This document shows, in pieces, positions 45,590 through 57,802 of a stretch of 64,000 nucleotides of DNA. This DNA comes from Rhodanobacter sp. DHG33 (GTDB lineage: Bacteria > Pseudomonadota > Gammaproteobacteria > Xanthomonadales > Rhodanobacteraceae). The stretch covers positions 186,001 through 250,000 of the forward strand of contig NZ_JACYXM010000002.1 of assembly GCF_014843005.1 (NCBI RefSeq). Reading direction: 5' to 3'. The notes below the pieces were generated by a model. The model did no database searches. It saw nothing but the letters and a program-made list of their open reading frames with translations, and was not told the DNA's origin. Position numbers and translations under genes: made by a program. Position 1 is the stretch's first letter, and the number at the start of each line of letters is the position of its first letter.

Positions 45590-47246
45590 CAAGCAAGCCG
45601 ACAACCTGCCGCGCCCGGTGCTGCGCAAGCGGCGCAACAGCGCCTGGCTGATCTGGCTGGTGCCGGTGCTGGCGGCGATCGTGGGCATCTCGCTGGTGGT
45701 GAACGCGTGGCTGCAGGCCGGGCCAGGCATCACCATCAGCTTCCAGACCGCGCAGGGGCTGGCCGAAGGCAAGACGCCGGTGAAGTACAAGGACGTGGTG
45801 ATCGGCATGGTGAGCAAGATCCGCCTCAGCGCCGATCGCAGCCACGTGCTGGTGAAGGTGAATTTGGAGAAGAGCGCCAGTTCGTTCGCCACCAGCGACA
45901 CGCGCTACTGGGTGGTTCGCCCGCGCATCGGCCTGGGTGGCGTGTCCGGCGTGGACACGTTGTTCTCCGGCGCCTATATCGGCGCGGACACCGGCGATTC
46001 GCAGACCGAACAATACGACTTCAAGGGTCTGGAAACGCCGCCGGCCGTGACCCATGGCGAGCCCGGCAAGAGCTTCACCCTGCATGCCGACGACCTCGGC
46101 TCGCTGGATATCGGTTCGTCCGTCTATTTCCGCCGCATCCAGGTGGGGCGCGTGGTGTCCTATCAGTTGGACAAGGACGGCAAGGGCGTGACCTTCGCGG
46201 TATTCATCGACAGCCCCAACGACCGCTATGTGAACAGTTCCACCCGCTTCTGGAACGCCAGCGGCGTGGACGTCTCGCTAGGTGCGGACGGCCTCAAGCT
46301 CAACACGCAATCGCTGGCTACCGTGCTGGCCGGCGGCGTGGCCTTCCAGGACCCCACGGGGCCGCACGACACCACGCCCGTGGCCGACGGCACCAGCTTC
46401 CAGCTGTTCGCCGACCAGACCACCGCGATGGCGCCGCCGGATGGCCCGCCGAGCTACATCCGGATGCGCTTCGACCAGTCCCTGCGCGGACTGGCGGTGG
46501 GCGCGCCGGTGGAGTTCCTCGGCATGAACTTCGGCAAGGTGGTGTCGATCCGCATGGACTACGACGAGAAGGCCCACCGCTTCCCGTTCATCGTCGGCGC
46601 CGTGGTCTATCCCGAGCGGCTGGGCCAGGCGCACGACAAGCTCGTAGCGCTGGCGAAGCAGCGCGGCGACAACGCCGACCTGTCGCACATGGTCGGTACG
46701 CTGGTCGACCACGGCCTGCGCGCGCAGGCACGCACCGGCAACCTGCTCACCGGCCAGCTGTATATCGCGATGGACTTCCTGCCGAACGCGCCCAAGACGA
46801 ACTACAACCCCGATGCGCGCCCGCTGGAAATCCCCACCGCCCCAGGCAGCTTCGACAAGCTGCAGGAGCAGATGGCCGACATCGTGGGCAAGCTGGACAA
46901 GATTCCGTTCGACCAGATCGGCAACCACCTCAACGATTCGCTGGCCAACCTCGACGCCACGCTCAAGCAGGTGAACGGCCAGACCCTGCCGTCGCTCAAC
47001 GACACCCTGCACGACGCACGCAAGACGCTGGGCGCGGCCAACGACACGTTCTCCGCCGACTCGCCGCTGCAGAAGAATCTGGGCAACTCGATGCAGGAAC
47101 TGCAGCGCACGATGCGTTCCTTGCGCGTGCTCACCGATTACCTCGGCGTGCATCCCGAGGCGTTGCTGCGCGGGCGACAGGCCGATCCCGCGCCGGCCGC
47201 ACCGAAACAGCCGCCTGCCGCCCAACCGAACAGGAGCCAGCCATGA
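45582..47246 (+). CDS. pqiB: Intermembrane transport protein PqiB (triple MCE domain)
   Basis: This 554-residue protein has one N-terminal membrane helix (AWLIWLVPVLAAIVGISLVV, about 20-40), three MCE/MlaD domains (about 45-140, 160-260 and 285-400; for example ITISFQTAQGLAEGKTPVKYKDV and SYIRMRFDQSLRGLAVGAPVEF) and a long C-terminal helical region. MCE rings stack into a periplasmic syringe that spans toward the outer membrane for lipid transfer. Length matches E. coli PqiB (546). It overlaps the second pqiA gene and is followed by pqiC with a four-base overlap. Confidence 0.94.
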   Translation: MTDKQADNLPRPVLRKRRNSAWLIWLVPVLAAIVGISLVVNAWLQAGPGITISFQTAQGLAEGKTPVKYKDVVIGMVSKIRLSADRSHVLVKVNLEKSASSFATSDTRYWVVRPRIGLGGVSGVDTLFSGAYIGADTGDSQTEQYDFKGLETPPAVTHGEPGKSFTLHADDLGSLDIGSSVYFRRIQVGRVVSYQLDKDGKGVTFAVFIDSPNDRYVNSSTRFWNASGVDVSLGADGLKLNTQSLATVLAGGVAFQDPTGPHDTTPVADGTSFQLFADQTTAMAPPDGPPSYIRMRFDQSLRGLAVGAPVEFLGMNFGKVVSIRMDYDEKAHRFPFIVGAVVYPERLGQAHDKLVALAKQRGDNADLSHMVGTLVDHGLRAQARTGNLLTGQLYIAMDFLPNAPKTNYNPDARPLEIPTAPGSFDKLQEQMADIVGKLDKIPFDQIGNHLNDSLANLDATLKQVNGQTLPSLNDTLHDARKTLGAANDTFSADSPLQKNLGNSMQELQRTMRSLRVLTDYLGVHPEALLRGRQADPAPAAPKQPPAAQPNRSQP

Positions 47247-47851
47247 GTCGCCTGCGTGCATGGATATCGGGAGCCCTTGCGCTGGGCCTTGCGGGCTGCG
47301 CTTCCGCGCCGATGCATTACTACACGCTGACGGCGCAGGGTGCTCCTGCCGAACGCATCGCGCCCGTGCCGTATCCCTTCGAACTGTCGCCGGTGAACGT
47401 GCCGGCCCAGGTGGACGTGCCGCAGCTGGTGGTGCGCACGGGCGGCCAGGGCATGCAGCCGCTGGACGGCGAGCGCTGGATCGCGCCCTTGGGCGACGAG
47501 ATCCGCGGCGCGCTCTCCGCCGACCTGGCCAAGGCGCTGGGTGTGGCGGACATGAGCGGGCTGCCCGGGAACGGCCAGCCGCGCCTGCGCATCACGCTCG
47601 ATGTGCGCCGTTTTGAATCGGTGCCCGGCGACCATGCGTTGATCGAGGCGGCGTGGAGCCTGCACATGACCGGCACGTCCGGCGGGCAGGACGCGCTCTC
47701 CTGCGTCAGCGTGGCCCGCGAAACGGTGGGCGCGGGCTACGACGCGCTGGTGGCGGGCCATCAGCAGGCAGTGGCTTCGCTGGCCAACCGCATCGCCGGC
47801 GCCGCGCGTGCCTACGAAGCCGGCAACCGGCCGGCTTGCCCGGCCGATTGA
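47243..47851 (+). CDS. pqiC: Outer membrane lipoprotein PqiC
   Basis: This 202-residue lipoprotein has the lipobox GLAGC (Cys about residue 19), followed by MHYYTLTAQG and the ABC-type transport auxiliary fold (VDVPQLVVRTGGQGMQPLDGERWIAPL). PqiC is the outer membrane partner that receives the PqiB tube. GGAG six bases before ATG 47243 and overlap with pqiB support the start. It ends the pqi operon; leuS follows after 72 bp. Confidence 0.9.
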   Translation: MSRLRAWISGALALGLAGCASAPMHYYTLTAQGAPAERIAPVPYPFELSPVNVPAQVDVPQLVVRTGGQGMQPLDGERWIAPLGDEIRGALSADLAKALGVADMSGLPGNGQPRLRITLDVRRFESVPGDHALIEAAWSLHMTGTSGGQDALSCVSVARETVGAGYDALVAGHQQAVASLANRIAGAARAYEAGNRPACPAD

Positions 47852-47860
47852 GGCTGCTGA

Positions 47861-51098
<3,238 letters not shown>

Positions 51099-51099
<1 letters not shown>

Positions 51100-52115
51100 T
51101 GCCGCTCGCCCCCGCGCAATGGCAGAAGGCGCTGGCCGCCGATCAGCTGGCGCCGGTGTATCTGCTGGCGGGTGAGGAATTGCTGGTGCTGGAAGCCGCC
51201 GACGCGCTGCGCGCGCAGGCGAAAAGGCTCGGCTACACCGAGCGCGAAGTACTCGAGGTCACCCAGCATTTCGACTGGGATGATCTCGCGCGTGCCGCTG
51301 CAGGGATGTCGCTGTTCGCCACGCGCCGCCTGCTCGACCTGCGTCTGCCCACCGGTCGCCCGGGCGTGGATGGCGCCAAGGCGATCAACGAGTTCTGCGC
51401 CAATCCGCCGCCCGACGTCACCTTGCTGATCACCGCGATGGAGTGGAGCAGCAAGCACGACGGCGCATGGAGCAAGAAGCTGGACGCCAGCGGCACCATG
51501 GTGGTGTTCAACGCCCCCAGGCCCAACGAATGGCCGGCATGGATCGGTGCGCGGCTCGCCTCGCGCGGCCTCGGCGCCACGCCGGATGCCGCGGCGTTGC
51601 TGGCCGAGCGCATGGAGGGCAACCTGCTCGCCGCCGCGCAGGAAGTGGACAAGCTTGCCGTGCTCCGTGCCGGCGACAGCAGCCGCATCGATGCGGACGC
51701 GATGGAAAGCCTGGTGGCCGACAGCGCACGCTACGACGTGTTCAAGCTCGTCGACGCCGCGCTGGCGGGCGAGGGCGCGCGTGCGCTGCGCATTCTCGCC
51801 GGCCTGCGCGCGGAGGGCGACGAATTGATCGCCATGATGGGCTGGCTGGTGAACCAGTTGCAGCTTGCGCTGCGCCTGGCCAACGCGCCGGACCTCGCCG
51901 CGCAGGCGCGCGCCGAACGCCTGTGGCCGGCGCGGGAGCAGCTGTTCCGCAAGGCGCTGCGCCGCGCGCCGCGCGAACATTGGCTGGCCTGCCTGGCGCG
52001 GGCTTCGCGCATCGATCGCATCGCCAAGGGGCGAGAGCAGGGCGAAGCTTGGCGCGAGGCCGAGCGCCTGATCGCGGCGATGGCCGAGCCGCGGGTGGCG
52101 CGGGCGCTCGCATGA
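51099..52115 (+). CDS. holA: DNA polymerase III delta subunit HolA
   Basis: This 338-residue protein is the clamp-loader delta subunit that opens the beta clamp. The N-terminal AAA+-like fold begins LAPVYLLAGEELLVLEAADALR; a mid-domain and the C-terminal collar helices (SVYDVFKLVDAAL-like segment YDVFKLVDAALAGEGARAL and KALRRAPREHWL) follow. Length is typical (E. coli 343). ATG 51099 overlaps lptE by one base. A 112-bp gap with a short GC-rich hairpin separates it from nadD. Confidence 0.94.
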
Positions 52116-52227
52116 TGGCCGCGCCGTCTGCCTTGCTCCCTCTCCACGCTGGGGTGAGCGGTGCGTGCTCGCGACAATCCTTCATGATCGCACTTCGGCT
52201 CGCACCAGTTGCAGCGGAGGTTGTGCG

Positions 52228-52866
52228 ATGAGCATCCGCCCGCTTGCGATCTTCGGCGGCACCTTCGACCCCGTGCACATCGGCCATCTCACCGTCGCGT
52301 GGGAGGCCGCCGAGCTGCTGGATGCGGAGGTAAGGTTGATGCCGGCCAACGTGCCGCCGCACCGGTCGGCACCGTTGGCTTCCGCCGCGGAGCGGGTGGC
52401 GATGCTGCGCGCGGCGCTGGCCGGGCAGTCGCGGCTGGTGCTGGATGCGCGCGAGCTGGAGCGCGACGGACCTTCGTACACCATCGATACGTTGATCGAG
52501 CTACGCGCGGAGCAAGATGACCGCCCACTGGTGCTGTTGCTTGGCGCCGATGCGTTTGCGGGATTGCCGACGTGGCACTGTTGGCGCGAATTGTTCGACG
52601 TCGCACACATCGGCGTGCTGAGCCGGCCGGGTGTTCCGGCGGTGCTTTCCGACGAGTTGCTGCATGAGGTGCTGCCGCGCCGTAGCGATGATGTCGATGC
52701 TCTACGCCGTCAGCCGGCCGGCATGGTGATCGAGCTGACGGCCACGCCGCTGGAAATCTCCGCGACGCGCATCCGTGAGTTGCTTGCCGCTGGGCGCGAT
52801 CCCCGTTACCTGCTGCCGACAGGTCTGTTCGACACCCCCGCATTGCTGGCGCCTTATCGCGACTAA
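52228..52866 (+). CDS. nadD: Nicotinate-nucleotide adenylyltransferase NadD
   Basis: This 212-residue enzyme forms deamido-NAD from nicotinate mononucleotide and ATP. The nucleotidyltransferase motif GGTFDPVHIGH is at about 10-20, MPANVPPHR is typical for substrate binding, and SATRIRELLAAG is the ISSTxxR signature near the end. ATG 52228 has GGAGG seven bases upstream. In related genomes nadD is followed directly by rsfS; here about 7.3 kb of other genes intervene. Confidence 0.96.
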   Translation: MSIRPLAIFGGTFDPVHIGHLTVAWEAAELLDAEVRLMPANVPPHRSAPLASAAERVAMLRAALAGQSRLVLDARELERDGPSYTIDTLIELRAEQDDRPLVLLLGADAFAGLPTWHCWRELFDVAHIGVLSRPGVPAVLSDELLHEVLPRRSDDVDALRRQPAGMVIELTATPLEISATRIRELLAAGRDPRYLLPTGLFDTPALLAPYRD

Positions 52867-52881
52867 TCGTCCGTGGCTCGC

Positions 52882-54441
52882 TCATTGTTTTTGCATGCCG
52901 TGTGCATGCAAATAGTCGTGCAATCGCCGTGGATCTTGGTCTGGAGCGGCAAGCGCGACGTAGCCATCGGGGCGAATCAGGTAGAACCCATCGCGTTTGA
53001 AGCCAGCACGTTTCATGTCGGCGTTCCACGCGAATACATGGATCGAAAGCTGGTGCTCGGCACATGTCGCACCCAGGTCCGCGTGCAATGCACCGTAGAC
53101 ATGCACCTGCCACGCCAACGATTCGAGCGGGCCGAAATTGTCGTGCTGCACATTGTCCCGTGCCGCTGGGATGCGGACCCATGGCAAGCGATCGCCGCCG
53201 TGCACGGCACCGGCTTTGCCTGAACTCAGCATGCTGTGCCGATACTCGATGCCGATTTGCGACATCGTGCGGAACAGAAATCGCCGCATTGACGACCATC
53301 GGAACAACAGGGGTGCAATCACTGGAATCAGTTGCGTGCGGACAAGCCGTGCGAGCCGGCCTTCGCTGGTGGCCAGGGTAAAGCCACGATCCGTCGTGGC
53401 AACCAGTCGACGGGCAAACCTGATTCGTTCAACCTCGTAGGTGCCGAGTAGGCTCTCGGTGGCGTGATGGTTCAACACGGCGGCAAGTTTCCATGCCAGG
53501 TTCACCGCATCGCCGATGCCGGTATTCATGCCCTGGCCGCCGGCCGGACTGTGGATATGCGCGGCGTCGCCCAGCAGAAACACGCGCCCCTGCCGGAAGG
53601 ACGGTGCCACCCGGTGATGCACGCGGTAGGTCGAGAACCAGTTCACCTTCACGACCTCGAGTCCGAGATGTGCGATTGCTCGTGGACTGATGTCGTCGAA
53701 CGTCAGTTCGCCGTTTTCATCGGCGGGTTCGCGCACGGTGCCGACCAGGCGTACGCAGCCCTGTTCCTTGAGCGGGAAGACCGCGAGAAAGTCGGCGTCG
53801 TCGAGATCGATATGCAGCTCATGGTCGGTGGTCGGGCCATGGGCTTGTATGTCAGCGACGTAAAACCGCTGTGTGTAAGTTCCCCCGGGAAAGCTGAGCC
53901 CCAACCCATTCCTGACCGCCGAGCGCGCGCCGTCGCAGCCGGCAAGATAGGCCGCATGGCAGGTTGCCTCCGCGCCATCGGGCAGCCTGAGCGTGGCGCG
54001 TACGCCGTCATGCGACTGATCGAATGCGAGCAGCTCGGTCTGACGCTCCACCGTCACTCCCAGCGCCTCCAGCCGTTCGATCAGCAGTCGTTCGTGGGCG
54101 TCCTGCGGAAAGACCAGTCCGAACGGAAACGGGCTCAGGCCGTTGCCGATCTGTCCGAAAGGCACCCGTGCGGCCTTGCTGCTTCTGACCCACAGATTGA
54201 CGCCGGCAATCTGGACGCCGCGGCTGACAACCGCATCGGCCAGGTCGATCTGCCGGTAAAACTCCAGCGTGCGCGATTGCACCGCCAAGGCGCGCGAGGT
54301 GCTTCCTGCTTCGGCGGTCCTGTCGATGATCCGTACGGCAATGCCGAGCCGGGTCAGCCACAGCGCCAGCACGAGGCCGGTGGGGCCGGCGCCGGCGATC
54401 AGCACCGGGGTGTCATGGGCATCGGATCGTGCAGCTTGCAT
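52882..54441 (-). CDS. FAD-dependent aromatic-ring monooxygenase (PheA/TfdB family)
   Basis: This 519-residue flavoprotein has the dinucleotide motif LIAGAGPTGLVLALWL at about 13-28, the AGCDGARSAVR DG motif and GDAAHIHSPAGGQGMNTG, the second FAD motif. LIRPDGYVALAAPDQD near the end is typical of class A polyketide or phenol hydroxylases with a degenerate thioredoxin C-terminal domain. It would use NAD(P)H and O2 to hydroxylate an aromatic compound. The start is set at ATG 54441; a start at 54510 would place 23 atypical residues before the FAD fold. Base composition looks less GC-rich than its neighbours. It opens the block that interrupts nadD-rsfS. Confidence 0.88.
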   Translation of the reverse strand: MQAARSDAHDTPVLIAGAGPTGLVLALWLTRLGIAVRIIDRTAEAGSTSRALAVQSRTLEFYRQIDLADAVVSRGVQIAGVNLWVRSSKAARVPFGQIGNGLSPFPFGLVFPQDAHERLLIERLEALGVTVERQTELLAFDQSHDGVRATLRLPDGAEATCHAAYLAGCDGARSAVRNGLGLSFPGGTYTQRFYVADIQAHGPTTDHELHIDLDDADFLAVFPLKEQGCVRLVGTVREPADENGELTFDDISPRAIAHLGLEVVKVNWFSTYRVHHRVAPSFRQGRVFLLGDAAHIHSPAGGQGMNTGIGDAVNLAWKLAAVLNHHATESLLGTYEVERIRFARRLVATTDRGFTLATSEGRLARLVRTQLIPVIAPLLFRWSSMRRFLFRTMSQIGIEYRHSMLSSGKAGAVHGGDRLPWVRIPAARDNVQHDNFGPLESLAWQVHVYGALHADLGATCAEHQLSIHVFAWNADMKRAGFKRDGFYLIRPDGYVALAAPDQDPRRLHDYLHAHGMQKQ

Positions 54442-54551
54442 GGCGCAGGCCTGGTCGATGATCGCGAGATATCGAGCATGCCATAGCGAACCGCAGCGAG
54501 CGACCGGCACCGGGCACGCGTCTATCCGCCCAGCCGACGGCGTGCGTCAGC

Positions 54552-55169
54552 TCATGCCGCCCTCGGGATAAACCGCAGCGCCACCGAATTCATGCAATAG
54601 CGCAAACCGGTCGGCGGTGGGCCGTCATCGAATACGTGGCCCAGGTGGCTGTTGCAGCCGGCGCAGCTGACGGCAGTGCGCTCCATGCCCAGGCTGTCGT
54701 CGCGGATTTCGATCACGTTGCGCTTCGCGATGGGGCGCCAGAAGCTGGGCCAACCGGTGCCGGAGTCGAATTCGGTGGCGGCGTCGTAGAGCGCGGTGGC
54801 GCAGGCGACGCAGCGGAAGAGGCCGTGCGGTGCGGGGCGTTCGTGTTGGCCGCTGAAGGCGCGCTCGGTGCCGTCGCGACGCATGACCTCGAAGGCCAGC
54901 GGCGACAGGCGCGATTGCCACTGCGCATCGGTGAGCACCAGCCGCTGCACGTGGCAGGTGCCGAGGTCGCGGCCGTTGTCGGCGAAGCACTCCAGCAGTA
55001 CGTCGCCCGCCTCGGTATGGGCCGGCGCCGACCGATCTCCGGCGACACCGGCGGCGAACAGGCTAGGCAGGGCGAAGCTGCCGCCGACGGCGAGCAGGGT
55101 GCCGCCGCCCAGCGCGGCACGCAGGAAACGGCGGCGATCCATCGCGGTGGTTTCGTCGGTGCGGGACAT
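54552..55169 (-). CDS. msrB: Tat-exported methionine-R-sulfoxide reductase MsrB
   Basis: This 205-residue protein reduces the R epimer of methionine sulfoxide. Its N-terminus is a twin-arginine signal (MDRRRFLRAAL, hydrophobic run to about 40), so the enzyme works folded in the periplasm. The MsrB domain has zinc pairs C120/C123 and C169/C172, FDSGTGWPSFW and the catalytic C192 in RYCMNSVALRF. Start ATG 55169 has GGAGG five bases upstream; ATG 55142 starts exactly at the Tat motif. It is downstream of the dipZ gene, separated by a 123-bp repeat-bearing gap. No MsrA gene is in the window. Confidence 0.93.
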   Translation of the reverse strand: MSRTDETTAMDRRRFLRAALGGGTLLAVGGSFALPSLFAAGVAGDRSAPAHTEAGDVLLECFADNGRDLGTCHVQRLVLTDAQWQSRLSPLAFEVMRRDGTERAFSGQHERPAPHGLFRCVACATALYDAATEFDSGTGWPSFWRPIAKRNVIEIRDDSLGMERTAVSCAGCNSHLGHVFDDGPPPTGLRYCMNSVALRFIPRAA

Positions 55170-55204
55170 GACGGCCTCCGATGACGCGAATGCGGATGGA
55201 AGAT

Positions 55205-55286
55205 CCCGATAGGAGTGCACTTCGTGTGCGAATGCTCTCAGCCACGACGAGCGAAGCCATCGCGCGCGGGGTGCGCTCCTATCGGG
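55205..55286. repeat. Intergenic inverted repeat between dipZ and msrB
   Basis: CCCGATAGGAG (55205-55215) pairs with CTCCTATCGGG (55276-55286). The arms extend inward imperfectly (TGCAC with GTGCG). The centre, about 60 bp, contains CGACGAGCGAAGCC. I recall similar 'GATAGGAGTGCAC' elements as dispersed repeats in xanthomonads. Confidence 0.7.
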
Positions 55287-55292
55287 GGTGGC

Positions 55293-57017
55293 TCAGCCGA
55301 AGGTGAACGCGTAAGCGCGCACGCCGGGATCGAGGAAGGTGATGGTGAACGTGCGCTCGCCGTTGCCGTGGGCCTGCCGCACCAGCTGATACAGGCGCTG
55401 CGCGGTGACGGTGCCGTTGCCCTGCGCATCGGTGTCCATGCCGTGGTCGGCGCCGGGCGACTGGCCGTCCAGCGTGATGCGGAAACGCACCGGCCTGCCG
55501 TCCTTGCCCGGGCCGAGCACGAGGTGCAGGTCGCGGCCGCGGAAGCGGTAGGTGATGGAACCGCCCGCCGTGTCCAGCGCAGCGTCCTGCGGCTGCACGA
55601 TCCAGCGGCCGGCGAGCGCCCACTGGTTGCTGGCGAGTTGTGCAGGTGCGTGGTAGTCGAAGGCTTCGTCGTGGGCGACCTGGCCGCTGGCGAAACCTTC
55701 GGCGCGCGCATAACCCACGTAGGTTTCCGACGAGCGGTCGTCGTCGTTCGAGATCGCCGCCTCCGCGCCTTTCGCGCCGGGCTGCACGTAGCCGCCGGGC
55801 AGGTTGGCGTTGCCGGCCTCGGCCAGCAGCTGGCGGATCACGTCCTCGTCTTCGGCGTAGCCGCCTTCGCCGAAGCTGTGGTGGCGGATGCGTCCCTGCG
55901 TGTCGATGAAGTATTCCGCCGGCCAGTACTGGTTGTTGAAACCCTGCCAGATCGCGTAATCGGAATCGAGCGCCACCGGGTAGCGCACGCCCAGCCGCTG
56001 CACGGCGGCCTGCACATTGGCCTGGTCCTTCTCGAAGGCGAACTCGGGCGAATGCACGCCGATCACCACCAGGCCGTGGTCCTTGTACTTGTCGTACCAG
56101 GCTTCCACGTAGGGCAGCGAGCGCAGGCAGTTGATGCAGGAGTAGGTCCAGAAATCCACCAACACCACCTTGCCGTGCAGCGCGGCAGACGTGAGCGGCT
56201 TGCTGTTGATCCAGCCGGTGGCGCCGGAGAGCGAGGGCAGGGTGCCTTCCACCGGCAACGCCTCGCCCGGTTTCGGCGCGGGCGAAGCCTCGGCGGTGGG
56301 CATCGGCTGCACGGCATTGATCAATTTCTGTTCGAGGCCGTTGGTGCTGGCCAGCGAGACACGCGTGAGCAGGCCCGTGTCCACGCCCATCGCGATGGCG
56401 GCCACGCCGGCCAGCACCAGCGCGCCCAGCGCGCAGCGCAGCCACTGGCCCGCGCCCAGCGAACGCTTCATCAGCGCGAACACCCGGCCGCCCACGGCCA
56501 AGGCCAGCGCCAGCGAGGTGGCGGCGCCCAGCGCGTAGGTGAGCAGCAGCAGGGTGGTGGTGACGCTGGCGCCCTTGAGCGCCGCGCCGGTCAGCAGCAG
56601 GCCGAGGATGGGCCCCGCGCACGGTGCCCACAGCAAGCCGGTGGCGATGCCCAGGCCCACGGCGCCCCAGATCGACCCGTCGCCGTCGGAACGTTGCGAG
56701 AGCCGGTTGCCCAGTGCCACGAACGGCCGTGTCAGCCACTCCGCAACGTGCGCGGAAAGCAGGGTGAGCCCGAGCAGGGCCAGCACCACCAGCGCCACGG
56801 CGCGGCCGTACTGGTTCGCGTGCACCGCCCAGCCGCCGCCCACCGCGGCCAGCGTGGCGACCAGCGCGAAGGTGAGCGCCATGCCGACCAGCATCGGCAG
56901 GCCGCTTTTCAGGAACGGTCGGTCGGCGCGCGCGAACACGAACGGCAGCACCGGCAGGATGCAGGGGCTGAGGATGGTCAGCGCACCGCCGAGGTAGGCA
57001 AGGATCAGCAGGAGCAT
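55293..57017 (-). CDS. dipZ: DipZ-type thiol:disulfide reductase (CcdA + thioredoxin + C-terminal domain)
   Basis: This 574-residue membrane protein joins an N-terminal CcdA-like domain of six or more helices with redox Cys C19 (LSPCILP) and C133 (WAPCAGP), a periplasmic thioredoxin/TlpA-like domain with CINC (C294, C297), and a C-terminal domain of about 150 residues typical of DipZ. It would pass electrons from cytoplasmic thioredoxin across the membrane to periplasmic proteins. A GTAACC-N16-CGAA promoter lies 31-56 bp upstream of the ATG. Next gene downstream is exported MsrB, an obvious candidate electron acceptor. Confidence 0.92.
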   Translation of the reverse strand: MLLLILAYLGGALTILSPCILPVLPFVFARADRPFLKSGLPMLVGMALTFALVATLAAVGGGWAVHANQYGRAVALVVLALLGLTLLSAHVAEWLTRPFVALGNRLSQRSDGDGSIWGAVGLGIATGLLWAPCAGPILGLLLTGAALKGASVTTTLLLLTYALGAATSLALALAVGGRVFALMKRSLGAGQWLRCALGALVLAGVAAIAMGVDTGLLTRVSLASTNGLEQKLINAVQPMPTAEASPAPKPGEALPVEGTLPSLSGATGWINSKPLTSAALHGKVVLVDFWTYSCINCLRSLPYVEAWYDKYKDHGLVVIGVHSPEFAFEKDQANVQAAVQRLGVRYPVALDSDYAIWQGFNNQYWPAEYFIDTQGRIRHHSFGEGGYAEDEDVIRQLLAEAGNANLPGGYVQPGAKGAEAAISNDDDRSSETYVGYARAEGFASGQVAHDEAFDYHAPAQLASNQWALAGRWIVQPQDAALDTAGGSITYRFRGRDLHLVLGPGKDGRPVRFRITLDGQSPGADHGMDTDAQGNGTVTAQRLYQLVRQAHGNGERTFTITFLDPGVRAYAFTFG

Positions 57018-57047
57018 GGCGATCGTCCGGTGGGTGTGTGCTGGTGA

Positions 57048-57073
57048 TTCGCTGCCACGCCGCGGATGGTTAC
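57048..57073 (-). promoter_or_regulatory. Sigma-F-type promoter of dipZ: GTAACC-N16-CGAA
   Basis: On the - strand GTAACC (57068-57073) is followed by exactly 16 bases and CGAA (57048-57051), then about 30 bases to the dipZ ATG. The motif agrees with what I recall as the promoter recognised by sigma-F of the SigF/NrsF type in Caulobacter. The sigma gene is on the other side of the same intergenic region. Confidence 0.78.
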
Positions 57074-57087
57074 ATCACCCGCGCAAG

Positions 57088-57113
57088 GTAACCGTGATGC
57101 CGGCGGCGGCGAA
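57088..57113 (+). promoter_or_regulatory. Sigma-F-type promoter of the sigma gene: GTAACC-N16-CGAA
   Basis: GTAACC (57088-57093), 16 bases, CGAA (57110-57113) on the + strand, a divergent twin of the dipZ promoter 14 bp away. It implies autoregulation of the sigma factor. It also argues against the ATG at 57066 as start, because that codon lies upstream of the promoter. Confidence 0.78.
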
Positions 57114-57149
57114 TCGCTCCATGCAACCGCGAGGCACGGAGATCCGCAC

Positions 57150-57797
57150 TTGACCGCAGACGGCAGCTTGGTATGGGATGGCGGCCTTGTCCTGCTACCG
57201 GATGACCGCGCCCCCGTGTCTGCCGAACCCGCCAACGCCAGCGAGCCGGCCGAGCGCAAGCGCGCCGCATGGATGGCGGCCGCGCAGGCGGGCGATCGCC
57301 GGGCCTACGAGCGCGTGCTGGCCGATTCGGTGGCGCTGATCCGCGCAGTGGCGCGCCGGCAGGGCGTGGGTACGGACGCGCTGGACGACGTGGTGCAGGA
57401 GACCCTGCTCACCGTGCATCGCGTGCGCCACACCTACGATCCGGCGCGCTCCTACGATGCCTGGCTCAGCGCCATTGCCGGACGCCGCGCCATCGACGCG
57501 CTGCGCAGCCACGGCCGGCGCGACCGGCGCGAGCTGCACGACGACATCGCGCTGGACCAGCACCCCGACCGCGACGACGCGAGCATGGATGCCGAACGCC
57601 GCCAGCAGGCGCGGCGCTTGCGCGAAGCCATCGCGCAACTGCCGCCCGGCCAGCGCGAAGCGGTGGAGCAGCTCGGCCTGCGCGAGCAGTCGCTGGCCGA
57701 GGCCGCCGCGCGCACCGGCCGCAACGCCGGCGCGCTGAAAGTGAACCTGCACCGCGCCTTGAAGGCCCTGCGCGGCCGCATGCATGGAGATTCCTGA
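57150..57797 (+). CDS. ECF sigma factor of the SigF (NrsF-associated) type
   Basis: This protein has region 2 (AAWMAAAQAGDRRAYERVL, LDDVVQETLLTVHRVRHTYD, SYDAWLSAIAGRRAIDAL) and region 4 (LPPGQREAVEQLGLREQSLAEAA, GALKVNLHRALKALR). The gene for its NrsF anti-sigma follows five bases after its stop. The start is uncertain: TTG 57150 has GGAG eight bases upstream and fits the promoter at 57088-57113; GTG 57216 would give a more typical length of 193 residues; ATG 57066 lies before the promoter. It should direct polymerase to GTAACC-N16-CGAA promoters here, at dipZ and at the methionine-rich gene. Confidence 0.85.
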   Translation: MTADGSLVWDGGLVLLPDDRAPVSAEPANASEPAERKRAAWMAAAQAGDRRAYERVLADSVALIRAVARRQGVGTDALDDVVQETLLTVHRVRHTYDPARSYDAWLSAIAGRRAIDALRSHGRRDRRELHDDIALDQHPDRDDASMDAERRQQARRLREAIAQLPPGQREAVEQLGLREQSLAEAAARTGRNAGALKVNLHRALKALRGRMHGDS

Positions 57798-57802
57798 GCA
57801 TC

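Noticed and set aside
57066-57149. ATG 57066 as start of the sigma factor
   Set aside because: It lies upstream of the GTAACC-N16-CGAA promoter that serves the gene, and the extra residues have no family resemblance.
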